Below, piece after piece: positions 1-6,044 of a stretch of DNA of 6,044 nt. The position numbers and the translations under genes are program-made. Source of the DNA: Planctomycetota bacterium (lineage in GTDB: Bacteria; Planctomycetota; UBA1135; GCA-002686595); assembly GCA_022447405.1 (NCBI GenBank), contig JAKVCE010000142.1, forward strand, positions 1 through 6,044. The letters are read 5' to 3'. The notes beneath the pieces are model-generated. The model made no database searches. It was not told the origin of the DNA and saw only the letters and a program-made list of their open reading frames with translations. How positions within the stretch are numbered: position 1 is the first letter of the stretch; every line of letters begins with the position of its first letter.

Positions 1-2
1 AC

Positions 3-581
3 CTCTCTGGCCTCGGCTCTCACACGGGCGTCGCGACCGGGGATTGGGACGGCGACGGCAGAACAGACGTCCTGATCGGCACGGGGGAGGGCACGATCTA
101 CTGGCTGCGTGATGAGTCGGCCGGGGGCGGCGTCCAGCTCGGCTTCCCGCGCATGCTCCTCGCGCCACGCGCCAAGGTGAAGAAGGAGGACAGGTCTTAC
201 ACAGACCGTGTGGGCGGGCGCCTCAAGCTCGCGGTCTGTGATTGGAACGCAGACGGCAAGCTCGACCTCTTGGTCGGGGACTATCAGAGCCAGCGCGGCT
301 ACACCCCCAAGGATGGCCTGAAGAAGAAGAAGGCCGAGCGCTTCGAAGAGCTGAACGAGGCCTACATCAAGCTCGGCGACGCCTTCGATGAGGCCTGTGA
401 AGAGCGGACCTACTGGGGGCGCGGCTGGCATGACAAGGCCAAGTCCGACGAGGCCCAGGCCCGCGTGTCCGCCGCCTATGACGAGATGGAGCCCATCATC
501 GATGAGCTCGAGGAGCTCAGCAGCGCGGAAGAGCGAGAGGACGAGCCAGAGGGCGTCGTCTGGGTCATGCTCAGGAAGTGA
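3..581 (+). CDS. FG-GAP/VCBS repeat beta-propeller protein, C-terminal part (5' end outside window)
   Basis: Reading is open from the left edge (first full codon at base 3) to TGA at 579-581, giving 192 residues of a longer protein. Two FG-GAP/VCBS blade motifs are visible: DWDGDGRTD at residues 14-22 and DWNADGKLD at 80-88, each followed by a hydrophobic strand (VLIG, LLVGDY). The D-x-D/N-x-D-G-x-x-D spacing is the calcium-binding loop of these propellers. In between lies a strand typical of a blade (GTIYWLRD). After the second motif, residues about 100-185 are a highly charged, probably helical stretch with a KKKK run and many Glu. The chain ends in VVWVMLRK, which could be the closing strand of the propeller. 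Such proteins are usually secreted or surface-attached and mediate binding; the ligand is unknown. An internal ATG at 153 is not the true start because the first blade motif lies upstream in the same frame. Confidence 0.85.
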   Translation, partial: LSGLGSHTGVATGDWDGDGRTDVLIGTGEGTIYWLRDESAGGGVQLGFPRMLLAPRAKVKKEDRSYTDRVGGRLKLAVCDWNADGKLDLLVGDYQSQRGYTPKDGLKKKKAERFEELNEAYIKLGDAFDEACEERTYWGRGWHDKAKSDEAQARVSAAYDEMEPIIDELEELSSAEEREDEPEGVVWVMLRK

Positions 582-629
582 GCGCACACAGACCTGGCTC
601 GAGCCCAGCGCGCGGGTAGGCTCTCTGTC

Positions 630-1013
630 ATGAAGTCCCCCGAGCAGCTCCTGATCATCATCGCCGCCCTGATCTTCGTGGGCTTCGGCGTCTGGTTCCT
701 CATCAAGCCCACGGCCCTCGCAGGCATCGGCATCGAGGCCACGAGCGCGAGCGCGCGCACGGACATCCGGGCGACCTACGGAGGCTTCGAGCTCGGCGTC
801 GCGGCCTTCCTCTTTTGGTGCGCCTGGCGCGAAGACTGGCAGCACATCGGGCTCATCGCGGCCACGCTCTTCGTCGCTGGCTTCGGCGTGGGCAGGGCCG
901 TGGGGGTCCTGGCTGAGGGCGGCGCGACCGCCTTCATGTGGTCGCTCTTGGCGATCGAGGTGGTCTACACGGCATGTGCAGTGTGGCGCCTCAGCCTCAT
1001 GACGGAGGGGTGA
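630..1013 (+). CDS. DUF4345-type small integral membrane protein
   Basis: A 127-residue protein with four predicted transmembrane helices: about residues 7-25, 51-67, 73-94 and 100-121. The short loop between helices 1 and 2 carries RATYGG at 47-52, and GVGR occurs at 86-89. Length, four-helix layout, and the Arg plus Tyr-Gly-Gly signature at the second helix match the DUF4345 family of inner-membrane proteins, whose function is unknown. The ATG at 630 is the only credible start: the frame upstream back to the stop of the preceding gene contains no ATG, GTG or TTG. A weak purine-rich GGGTAGG lies at 614-620, nine bases before the start. The gap to the preceding gene is 48 bases, so co-transcription is possible, but I see no functional link to its neighbours. 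Assignment is from pattern memory; the membrane topology is surer than the family name. Confidence 0.8.
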   Translation: MKSPEQLLIIIAALIFVGFGVWFLIKPTALAGIGIEATSASARTDIRATYGGFELGVAAFLFWCAWREDWQHIGLIAATLFVAGFGVGRAVGVLAEGGATAFMWSLLAIEVVYTACAVWRLSLMTEG

Positions 1014-1100
1014 AGCAGCGGCGGGCTCCCAAGCGGGCGCTCTCCGGATAAAGTGGTGCCTGGGTGCAGAGCGCGCGCGCCAGGTCTCCCCTTGCCCAAG

Positions 1101-1190
1101 ATGCACAGCAGAAGAGAACGGTCCGGAAGGTCATCAGCCCTCACAGCGAGCGCAGCGGTCGCGCTCTTCGTGGGAGGCGCCCTCACCGCT
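1101..1190 (+). other. Sec-type signal peptide of the diheme protein
   Basis: The first 30 residues from ATG 1101 have an Arg-rich n-region (MHSRRERSGR), a hydrophobic core of Ala, Val, Leu and Phe, and an ALTA site followed by Glu-Glu, consistent with signal peptidase I cleavage after residue 30. There is no Cys at the cleavage site, so it is not a lipoprotein. The extra 16 residues obtained with GTG 1053 (Pro- and Arg-rich) would spoil this arrangement. Confidence 0.75.
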
Positions 1191-4100
1191 GAGGAGTCCG
1201 AGCTCCTGGAGGTCGAGCGCGATGAGGTCTACGCGGAGGAGGTCCGCCCGGTCCTCGAGCGGTACTGCTTGAGCTGTCACGGCCCAGAGAAACAGAAGGC
1301 GGACATCCGCTTCGATGAGGTCGACCCGGACATGGTCAACGGGCCTGACGCTGAGATCTGGAGCTACGCGCGGGACATGCTGAACAGCGGCGACATGCCG
1401 CCTAAGCGGTCTCCGCAGCCGAGCGCCGAGCAGCGCCGGGCCGTGGTCTCCTGGCTGAACGCTGAGCTTGAGGAGGCGGCGCGGGCGCACGAGGGTGAGC
1501 GGCGCTCCGTGCTGCGGCGCCTCAACAAGAGCCAGTACACGAACTCGCTCCAGGACCTCCTGGGCCTCTCGATCGACTTCGGACAGGTCCTCCCTGATGA
1601 CAGCAAGTCGGAGATGGGCTTCACGAACAATGGCGAGGTGCTCCTCGCCAGCCCGCTGCACCTTGAGTACTACCAGGCGATCGCGCGCGCCGGGCTCGAC
1701 CAGGCGATCGTGATCGGCGAGCGGCCCGAGCCGACGCGCTACAAGCTGGAGTTCGGGAAGGGTCGCGGCGCGGGCCTTCCCTCGGGGACCACCGGCGGAT
1801 ACCAGTCCATCCCCCTCAACGTGAACGACTTCAGCGTCGACATCCTCGGCTCCGATGGCGAGCCCAAGGTGGGCGCGAACCCTGAAGAGCAGGGTGAGCT
1901 CGACCGCGTGAAGAGGAAGGTCACGGTGGGCTTCCGCGGCTCCTCTCAGGACCGCTTCCACACGGTGGACGAAGGGATCGTCCTCTACTCCAGCCTGCCG
2001 CACAAAGAGGTGGCGCCCGGCTCCTGGCAGGGCCCCTCGCCCAACATGAAGCTCGAGATGCAGCGCGTCTTCCCGGAGGAGGGGGACTTCGTCCTGCGGG
2101 TCACGGCCTCGCGCGGCTTCTTGGTCAAAGAGCGCAAGGAGCTCCTCCTCAGCTTCGAGGAGCCAGCGCCGCGCGCGAGCCTCGTCAACTTCCAAGCGCC
2201 AGGCGAGCTCAGCGAGGCGCAGGAGCTGAAGATGAGCTCAACCCGCATCGGGCCGATGTACCGGGCGGGCCCGATCTCCACGACGACCGGTGAAGAGGCG
2301 CGGGACACGCTCTATGTGGACCCGAAGGCGCCGCTCGATTTCGACGCGCTCCTCTCCGATGGCGTCACCGCATGGGAAGAGACCCCTGACGAAGAGGGTG
2401 TGGTCAAGAGATACCGAGACGGGGTGGGCACGGTGCACCTCGCCAGGATCATCGAGGCGCCCAGCGCGCGCTCGATGGACATCTCGATCGGCAGTGACGA
2501 CGCGGTCTGGGTCTGGCTGAACGGAGAGGAGGTCCTCAAGAGAGATGTCCGGCGCGGGGTCTCCGCCGACCAAGACCAAGTGACCCTCGCGCTCCAAGAA
2601 GGGCGCAACGACCTGCTCATCAAGGTCGTGAACTACCTCGGCGGCTTCGGGAGCTACCACCGCGTCGTGCACGACGGCACCGCCGCCGGCTCGACACCCT
2701 ACGACGTCCTGACGGACTCGAACGCGACCGTCTTGAAGGCGGACCGCAGCGACGAGCGAGAGAACCTCGACTTCAAAGACGGCGGGCTCGTCCCGGTTGA
2801 TTCAACCGAGCCGAGCAACGCGCGCCTCATCCACGACTTCAAGCAGAACGGCTACTACCAGTTCGACCTCGTCCACCCGGCGACGCCGCCCGCGGCCATG
2901 GGCTCGATCCGCTTCAAGGTGGGGGACCTGAAGCTCGACCTTCGCCCGCAGCTCACTGACGAAGAGGTCGAGAGAGGACACGTCGTCACCGCCCTCGGCG
3001 GCGGCTACATGAACGCGGGCCGTCACGTCATCACCTTGGGCGGCCCGATCTTCGTCGGCTTCTCCGAGCTCATCATCACGCCCCTCGCGGCGGACCACCC
3101 GATGGTCGCGCGCCTCGAGGCGAAGGACGGCGAGGAGGAGATCAAAGAGGTCCCCGCCATGCGCGCCTTCATCGGGACGCGCACCGATGATGGCATGGAC
3201 TACAAGACCTTTGACGCTCCCCAAGAGGTGAGAGCGAGCCTCGGTGGTGCAGAGACCTACACCTTCCAAGGTCGCCTCGAGAACCTCCCGATCCCGGAGC
3301 CCGAGTCGGGCGACCTCGAGGTCCTCTCAGGGATCCTCGTCCTGGGCGTCTGGAACGATCACCTCGTGAAGTCGAGCAGGGAGAGCGGCACGCCGCTGCT
3401 CATCGAGGCGATGGAGTTCGAGGCCCCCTACATCCCGAGCTGGCCGCCTGAGTCGCACACGCGGATCTTCTTTGACTCCCCGAGCTCCGGTGATGAAGAG
3501 CTGTACACCCGAGAGGTCGTCACGCGCTTCATCAGCCGCGCCTTCCGCCGACCTGCTGAGGCGGAAGAGCTCGACCGGTACATGAGCTTCTGGAGGAGCA
3601 TCCGCGGGGAGTACGAGCACTACGAGCACAGCGTGCGCGAGGTCCTCGTCGCGGCGCTCTCCTCTCCGAGCTTCCTCTTCCTCGTCGAGCCAGAGCGCGA
3701 CTCGACGGACCTCGTCCCTGAAGAGGTGCTGGCCTCGAGGCTGTCCTTCTTCCTCTGGAACTCCCCCCCGGACGATGAGCTGAGGGGGCTCGCTGCGCGC
3801 GGGGAGTTACGTGCGGAGCTTGACGCGCAGGTCGCGCGCCTCTTGGACGACGAGCGCTCGGAGCGCTTCGTGCGCGCCTTCACGCGGGAGTGGCTGCGCC
3901 TGGATCGACTCGAGGGGATGACGATCAACCCGAACAAGTTCCGAGACTTCACGCGCTTCGTGAAGCGGGACATGGCTGAGGAGACCTACCGCTTCATCTC
4001 ACACGTGCTGCGTGAAGACATGAACCTCTTCACCCTCGTCGACTCCGACTTCACCATCCTCAATCAGAACCTCGCCGAGTTCTACGGCATCGACGGGGTC

Positions 4101-4718
4101 GAGGGCGTCGAATTCCGCCCGGTGCAGGTCACCCCCGACCAAGGGAGGGGCGGGCTGCTCTCGCATGGCGCATTCCTCGCTGGGCACTCGGACGGCAACG
4201 AGCCGCACCCCATCAAGCGCGCCGTCTGGGTCAAGGAGAAGCTCCTCGGTCAGCCGCCCTTGCCGCCGCCGCCGAACGTGCCGGACCTCGACCCTGAGAC
4301 GCCGGGCTTCGACCAGCTCACCCTCAAGGAGCAGATCGAGCTCCACCGAGACAGCGACTCTTGTCGCGACTGTCACGCGAGCTTTGACCCGTACGGGATC
4401 GCCCTCGAGAGCTACAACGCCGTAGGCCGCCTCGAGACCAAGCGAAAGGGGAAGGAGGTCGACGCGAGCACCGTGCTCCCGGACGGTACGGAGATCGTCG
4501 GGCCCGATGGCTTGAGGGCATACATCCTGGAGGAGGTGCCTGATTCTTTCGCGTCTTCGGTCATCGAGCACCTGTTTGCGTACGCCCTGGGGCGGGATGT
4601 GGGCTACGCAGACGAAGAAGAACTGCAGAACATCTTGGAGACGGTAAGATCAGAAGATCACCGACTCAGGTCCGTGATTCAGGCCGTCGTGGCCTCCCCC
4701 TCCTTCTCCCAGCGTTAA
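1101..4718 (+). CDS. Large secreted diheme cytochrome c-like protein, PSCyt1-DUF1587-DUF1595-DUF1592-DUF1588-DUF1585
   Basis: A 1205-residue exported protein with the planctomycete-type multidomain order. Numbering from ATG 1101: signal peptide 1-30; PSCyt1 cytochrome-like domain about 48-125, with CLSCH at 56-60 and GDMPP whose Met99 is the probable distal haem ligand; DUF1587 about 137-201 (RRLNKSQYTNSLQDLLG); a beta-rich central region about 206-785; DUF1595 about 800-862 (FISRAFRRPA, then ALSSPSFLF); DUF1592 about 873-1000 (RLSFFLWNSPPDDEL); DUF1588 about 1018-1115 (GGLLSHGAFLAGHS, a proline run, then CRDCH at 1088-1092 followed by DPYGIALE); and DUF1585 about 1130-1205 (YALGRDVGY, ending VVASPSF). 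Both haems would be attached outside the cytoplasm. Electron transfer is implied by the two CxxCH motifs, but no substrate is known for the family. The frame is open from GTG 1053; I prefer ATG 1101 because it gives a clean Sec signal peptide. Family members are usually shorter; the excess is the central region. It is followed 14 bases later by the DUF1552 gene, its usual partner. Confidence 0.9.
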   Translation: MHSRRERSGRSSALTASAAVALFVGGALTAEESELLEVERDEVYAEEVRPVLERYCLSCHGPEKQKADIRFDEVDPDMVNGPDAEIWSYARDMLNSGDMPPKRSPQPSAEQRRAVVSWLNAELEEAARAHEGERRSVLRRLNKSQYTNSLQDLLGLSIDFGQVLPDDSKSEMGFTNNGEVLLASPLHLEYYQAIARAGLDQAIVIGERPEPTRYKLEFGKGRGAGLPSGTTGGYQSIPLNVNDFSVDILGSDGEPKVGANPEEQGELDRVKRKVTVGFRGSSQDRFHTVDEGIVLYSSLPHKEVAPGSWQGPSPNMKLEMQRVFPEEGDFVLRVTASRGFLVKERKELLLSFEEPAPRASLVNFQAPGELSEAQELKMSSTRIGPMYRAGPISTTTGEEARDTLYVDPKAPLDFDALLSDGVTAWEETPDEEGVVKRYRDGVGTVHLARIIEAPSARSMDISIGSDDAVWVWLNGEEVLKRDVRRGVSADQDQVTLALQEGRNDLLIKVVNYLGGFGSYHRVVHDGTAAGSTPYDVLTDSNATVLKADRSDERENLDFKDGGLVPVDSTEPSNARLIHDFKQNGYYQFDLVHPATPPAAMGSIRFKVGDLKLDLRPQLTDEEVERGHVVTALGGGYMNAGRHVITLGGPIFVGFSELIITPLAADHPMVARLEAKDGEEEIKEVPAMRAFIGTRTDDGMDYKTFDAPQEVRASLGGAETYTFQGRLENLPIPEPESGDLEVLSGILVLGVWNDHLVKSSRESGTPLLIEAMEFEAPYIPSWPPESHTRIFFDSPSSGDEELYTREVVTRFISRAFRRPAEAEELDRYMSFWRSIRGEYEHYEHSVREVLVAALSSPSFLFLVEPERDSTDLVPEEVLASRLSFFLWNSPPDDELRGLAARGELRAELDAQVARLLDDERSERFVRAFTREWLRLDRLEGMTINPNKFRDFTRFVKRDMAEETYRFISHVLREDMNLFTLVDSDFTILNQNLAEFYGIDGVEGVEFRPVQVTPDQGRGGLLSHGAFLAGHSDGNEPHPIKRAVWVKEKLLGQPPLPPPPNVPDLDPETPGFDQLTLKEQIELHRDSDSCRDCHASFDPYGIALESYNAVGRLETKRKGKEVDASTVLPDGTEIVGPDGLRAYILEEVPDSFASSVIEHLFAYALGRDVGYADEEELQNILETVRSEDHRLRSVIQAVVASPSFSQR
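1266..1280 (+). other. Haem c attachment motif 1 (CLSCH) in the PSCyt1 domain
   Basis: The codons TGC TTG AGC TGT CAC encode Cys-Leu-Ser-Cys-His, preceded by a Tyr and followed by GPEKQKADIRFD. This is the standard start of the planctomycete cytochrome C domain. A GDMPP motif 39 residues after the His supplies the expected axial methionine, so a His/Met low-spin haem is likely. Confidence 0.88.
1716..3452 (+). other. Central beta-rich binding region of the diheme protein (three candidate modules)
   Basis: This part of the gene lies between DUF1587 and DUF1595. Module A (residues about 206-370 from ATG 1101) has GYQSIPLNVNDFSVDIL and later FPEEGDFVLRVTASRG, like the carbohydrate-binding-like segments common at this place in DUF1592 proteins. 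Module B (about 395-530) contains SDDAVWVWLNGEEVL and a later EGRNDLLIKVVN, the 'VWLNG ... G-x-N-x-LL-x-K' signature of PA14-like or jelly-roll modules in planctomycete secreted proteins. Module C (about 575-785) has NGYYQFDLVHPA, then AGRHVITLGGPIFVGF and ITPL, again a beta-sandwich binding-type pattern. Boundaries are estimates from motif spacing, and ligand binding is inferred. Confidence 0.55.
4362..4376 (+). other. Haem c attachment motif 2 (CRDCH) in the DUF1588 domain
   Basis: The codons TGT CGC GAC TGT CAC encode Cys-Arg-Asp-Cys-His, directly after LHRDSDS and before ASFDPYGIALESYNAVGR. The H-R...C..CH..DP.G.ALE context is the conserved haem-type motif of DUF1588. No Met occurs between this motif and the stop codon, so the sixth ligand must come from elsewhere or be a His. 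Confidence 0.85.
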
Positions 4719-4732
4719 CACGTGAGCACCTC

Positions 4733-4819
4733 ATGAGTCGCAAATCCTGGCACCTCGATCGCAGGTCCTTCCTGCGCGGCGTCGGCGTCTCATGTGCGCT
4801 GCCGTACCTCGAGGCGATG
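4733..4819 (+). other. Twin-arginine (Tat-like) leader of the DUF1552 protein
   Basis: Residues 1-29 contain D-R-R-S-F-L-R, close to the Tat consensus S/T-R-R-x-F-L-K, followed by GVGVSCALPYLEAM. The hydrophobic part is short and interrupted by Pro, and no AxA cleavage site is evident, so the leader may stay uncleaved. The same sequence form is usual in DUF1552. Export by Tat would imply folding, perhaps with a cofactor, before secretion. Confidence 0.65.
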
Positions 4820-6043
4820 GAGCTCGACGTGAAGGCGCTCGACGCGAAGGAGCCGAAGCGCGCCTGCTTCGTCTACTTCCCGAACGGCTGCAGCCTCCCT
4901 GAGGAGGACGACGAGAAGTACGCCCACTGGCGCTGGTTCCCCAAGGGCGAGGGGACGAACTTCGAGTTCACCAAGGTGCTCGAGCCCCTCGAGCCCTTCC
5001 GCGACCAGACCGCCGTCTACGGTGGCCTGAGCCACCCCCGCAGCCGTGAGCTCCTCGGCCACCTCGCCGGAGACACCTGGCTCACTGGCGGCGACCTCCG
5101 CGGCGGGAACTACAAGAACAGCATCTCGGTGGACCAGCTCGCTGCGCGCCACCTGAAGAAGCACACGCGCTACCCCTCCTTCATCTTCTCCACGGACGGC
5201 GGCGTCGGCTACAAGTCGCGCGTCTCGACCCTCTCCTTCGACGACAACGGCCGGCCGATCCCCTCGGAGCACAGGCACCGCCAGATCTTCGAGCGCTACT
5301 TCTCTGTGCAAGGCGGAGAGACGACCACGGAGCGTCGCAGGTCCATCCAAGAGGGAAAGAAGATCGTCGACCTCGTCTTGGAGGAGAGCAAGCGCCTCTG
5401 GAAGCGCCTCGGCGTCCACGACAAGCGGAAGATGGACGAGTACCTCTCGTCTCTGAGCTCCGTCGAGGAGCAGGTGCAGCGCAATGAGGCCTGGCTGGAC
5501 ACGCCGCTCAAGCCCTTCAACGCGGACCACCTCAAGCTGGACCCGAACCCCAAAGCCGACCCCGCGGCCTACGTGCGAACCATGTACGACCTCATGGTCC
5601 TCGGGTTCCAGACGGACATCACGCGCGTCATGACCTACATGCTCGCCCGCGAGGACGGCATGGGCTTCGGCGACAGCTGGCCTTCCCTTACGGTCGGCGT
5701 GAACAAGGGCCACCACACGATCAGCCACGACACCCACGCGGGTCACTGGGACGAGTGGGGCCCCTACGACAACTGGTTCGCCCAGCAGTTCGCCTACTTC
5801 ATCGGCCGCATGAAGGAGACCACGGACGAGTGGGGTCCGCTGCTCGACAACACGATGACCCTCTACGGCAGCTCCTGCACCACGACGCACAACGCGCGGA
5901 ACTATCCGATGGCCATCGTGGGCGGCAAGAACCTCGGCATCCGCCACGGCCACTACTCGCGCTACAGCAAGGTCGGCCTGATGTCATCGGGCGCGGACCA
6001 GCTCACCGGGGCGGTCCTCGACAAGGCCGTCGAGAAGGTCGGC
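4733..6043 (+). CDS. DUF1552 family protein with Tat-like leader, C-terminus outside window
   Basis: The frame is open from ATG 4733 to the right edge: 437 residues, probably within a few tens of residues of the full family length. The N-terminus carries LDRRSFLRG at 8-16 and LPYLEAM at 23-29, the twin-arginine leader and LPxLExM signature of DUF1552. Further family landmarks are YFPNGC at 48-53, VLEPLEPFRDQTAVYGGLSH at 82-101, WLTGG at 116-120, SISVDQLAARH at 130-140, a probable coiled coil at about 203-255, HHTISHDTHAGHW at 327-339, and LLDNTMTLYGSSC at 370-382 followed by NYPMAIVGG. The His cluster (327, 328, 332, 335, 338) plus His386 is a possible metal or substrate site, by inference only. 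The ATG lies 14 bases after the preceding stop, with a weak GTGAG at 4722-4726; the GTG at 4722 cannot be the start because its frame stops at once. Translational coupling to the cytochrome gene is likely. The molecular function of DUF1552 is unknown. Confidence 0.9.
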   Translation, partial: MSRKSWHLDRRSFLRGVGVSCALPYLEAMELDVKALDAKEPKRACFVYFPNGCSLPEEDDEKYAHWRWFPKGEGTNFEFTKVLEPLEPFRDQTAVYGGLSHPRSRELLGHLAGDTWLTGGDLRGGNYKNSISVDQLAARHLKKHTRYPSFIFSTDGGVGYKSRVSTLSFDDNGRPIPSEHRHRQIFERYFSVQGGETTTERRRSIQEGKKIVDLVLEESKRLWKRLGVHDKRKMDEYLSSLSSVEEQVQRNEAWLDTPLKPFNADHLKLDPNPKADPAAYVRTMYDLMVLGFQTDITRVMTYMLAREDGMGFGDSWPSLTVGVNKGHHTISHDTHAGHWDEWGPYDNWFAQQFAYFIGRMKETTDEWGPLLDNTMTLYGSSCTTTHNARNYPMAIVGGKNLGIRHGHYSRYSKVGLMSSGADQLTGAVLDKAVEKVG

Positions 6044-6044
6044 A

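Noticed and set aside
1059..1084. Possible hairpin CCTGG...CCAGG upstream of the diheme gene
   Set aside because: Only a five-base stem with a long GC-repeat loop, no U-tract, and not extendable; expected by chance in this composition.
1134..2195. A 353-codon minus-strand open frame opposite the diheme gene
   Set aside because: Same composition artefact: it is rich in Arg, Leu, Val and Glu without motifs, and it covers the signal peptide, haem motif and DUF1587 coding sequence of the real gene.
4255..4280. Proline run with repeated CCG codons in the diheme gene as a microsatellite or linker expansion
   Set aside because: A PPPP-N-V-P segment at this place is a normal feature of DUF1588.
4793..4795. 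Cys21 in the DUF1552 leader as a lipoprotein attachment site
   Set aside because: The preceding residues G-V-S do not fit a lipobox (no Leu, Val or Ile at -3), and the segment matches the usual DUF1552 leader.
4979..4996. Perfect tandem 9-base repeat CTCGAGCCC x2
   Set aside because: It encodes Leu-Glu-Pro-Leu-Glu-Pro in a conserved segment of DUF1552; it is explained by protein sequence and codon bias.
4790..5953. A 387-codon open frame on the minus strand opposite the DUF1552 gene
   Set aside because: It is a shadow of the GC-rich codon pattern. Its product is a low-complexity mix of Val, Leu, Arg, Glu and His with no recognisable domain, while the plus strand encodes clear DUF1552 motifs throughout.

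Overview
The window is a GC-rich, tightly packed, all-plus-strand stretch of bacterial DNA with four protein genes, two of them cut by the window edges. I see no RNA gene, mobile element, CRISPR array or long non-coding gap. The gene content points to Planctomycetota: a secreted PSCyt1/DUF1587/DUF1595/DUF1592/DUF1588/DUF1585 cytochrome, a DUF1552 protein with a twin-arginine leader, and an FG-GAP/VCBS repeat protein. Myxococcota, Verrucomicrobiota and Acidobacteriota carry the same families, so the phylum is an inference. The proteins are visibly rich in Asp and Glu, which would fit a marine or salt-exposed habitat but does not prove it.

Layout: (1) 3-581 is the C-terminal end of an FG-GAP/VCBS beta-propeller protein. 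(2) 630-1013 is a 127-residue four-helix membrane protein of DUF4345 type. (3) 1101-4718 (or 1053-4718 with a GTG start) is a 1205-residue exported protein with one c-type haem motif near each end and about 580 residues of beta-rich, binding-type modules in the middle. (4) 4733-6043 and beyond is a DUF1552 protein, nearly complete, starting 14 bases after the stop of gene 3.

Genes 3 and 4 form a clear two-gene operon. DUF1592-type cytochromes and DUF1552 proteins are recurrent neighbours in these phyla, and both carry export signals (Sec-type for gene 3, Tat-like for gene 4). The likely picture is an extracytoplasmic redox protein with substrate-binding modules working with a partner, but the function of this pair is not established. 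Genes 1 and 2 share strand and close spacing but no obvious functional link to the pair. The most interesting part is the diheme/DUF1552 pair: its large central binding region, and a second haem site with no methionine anywhere downstream of it.
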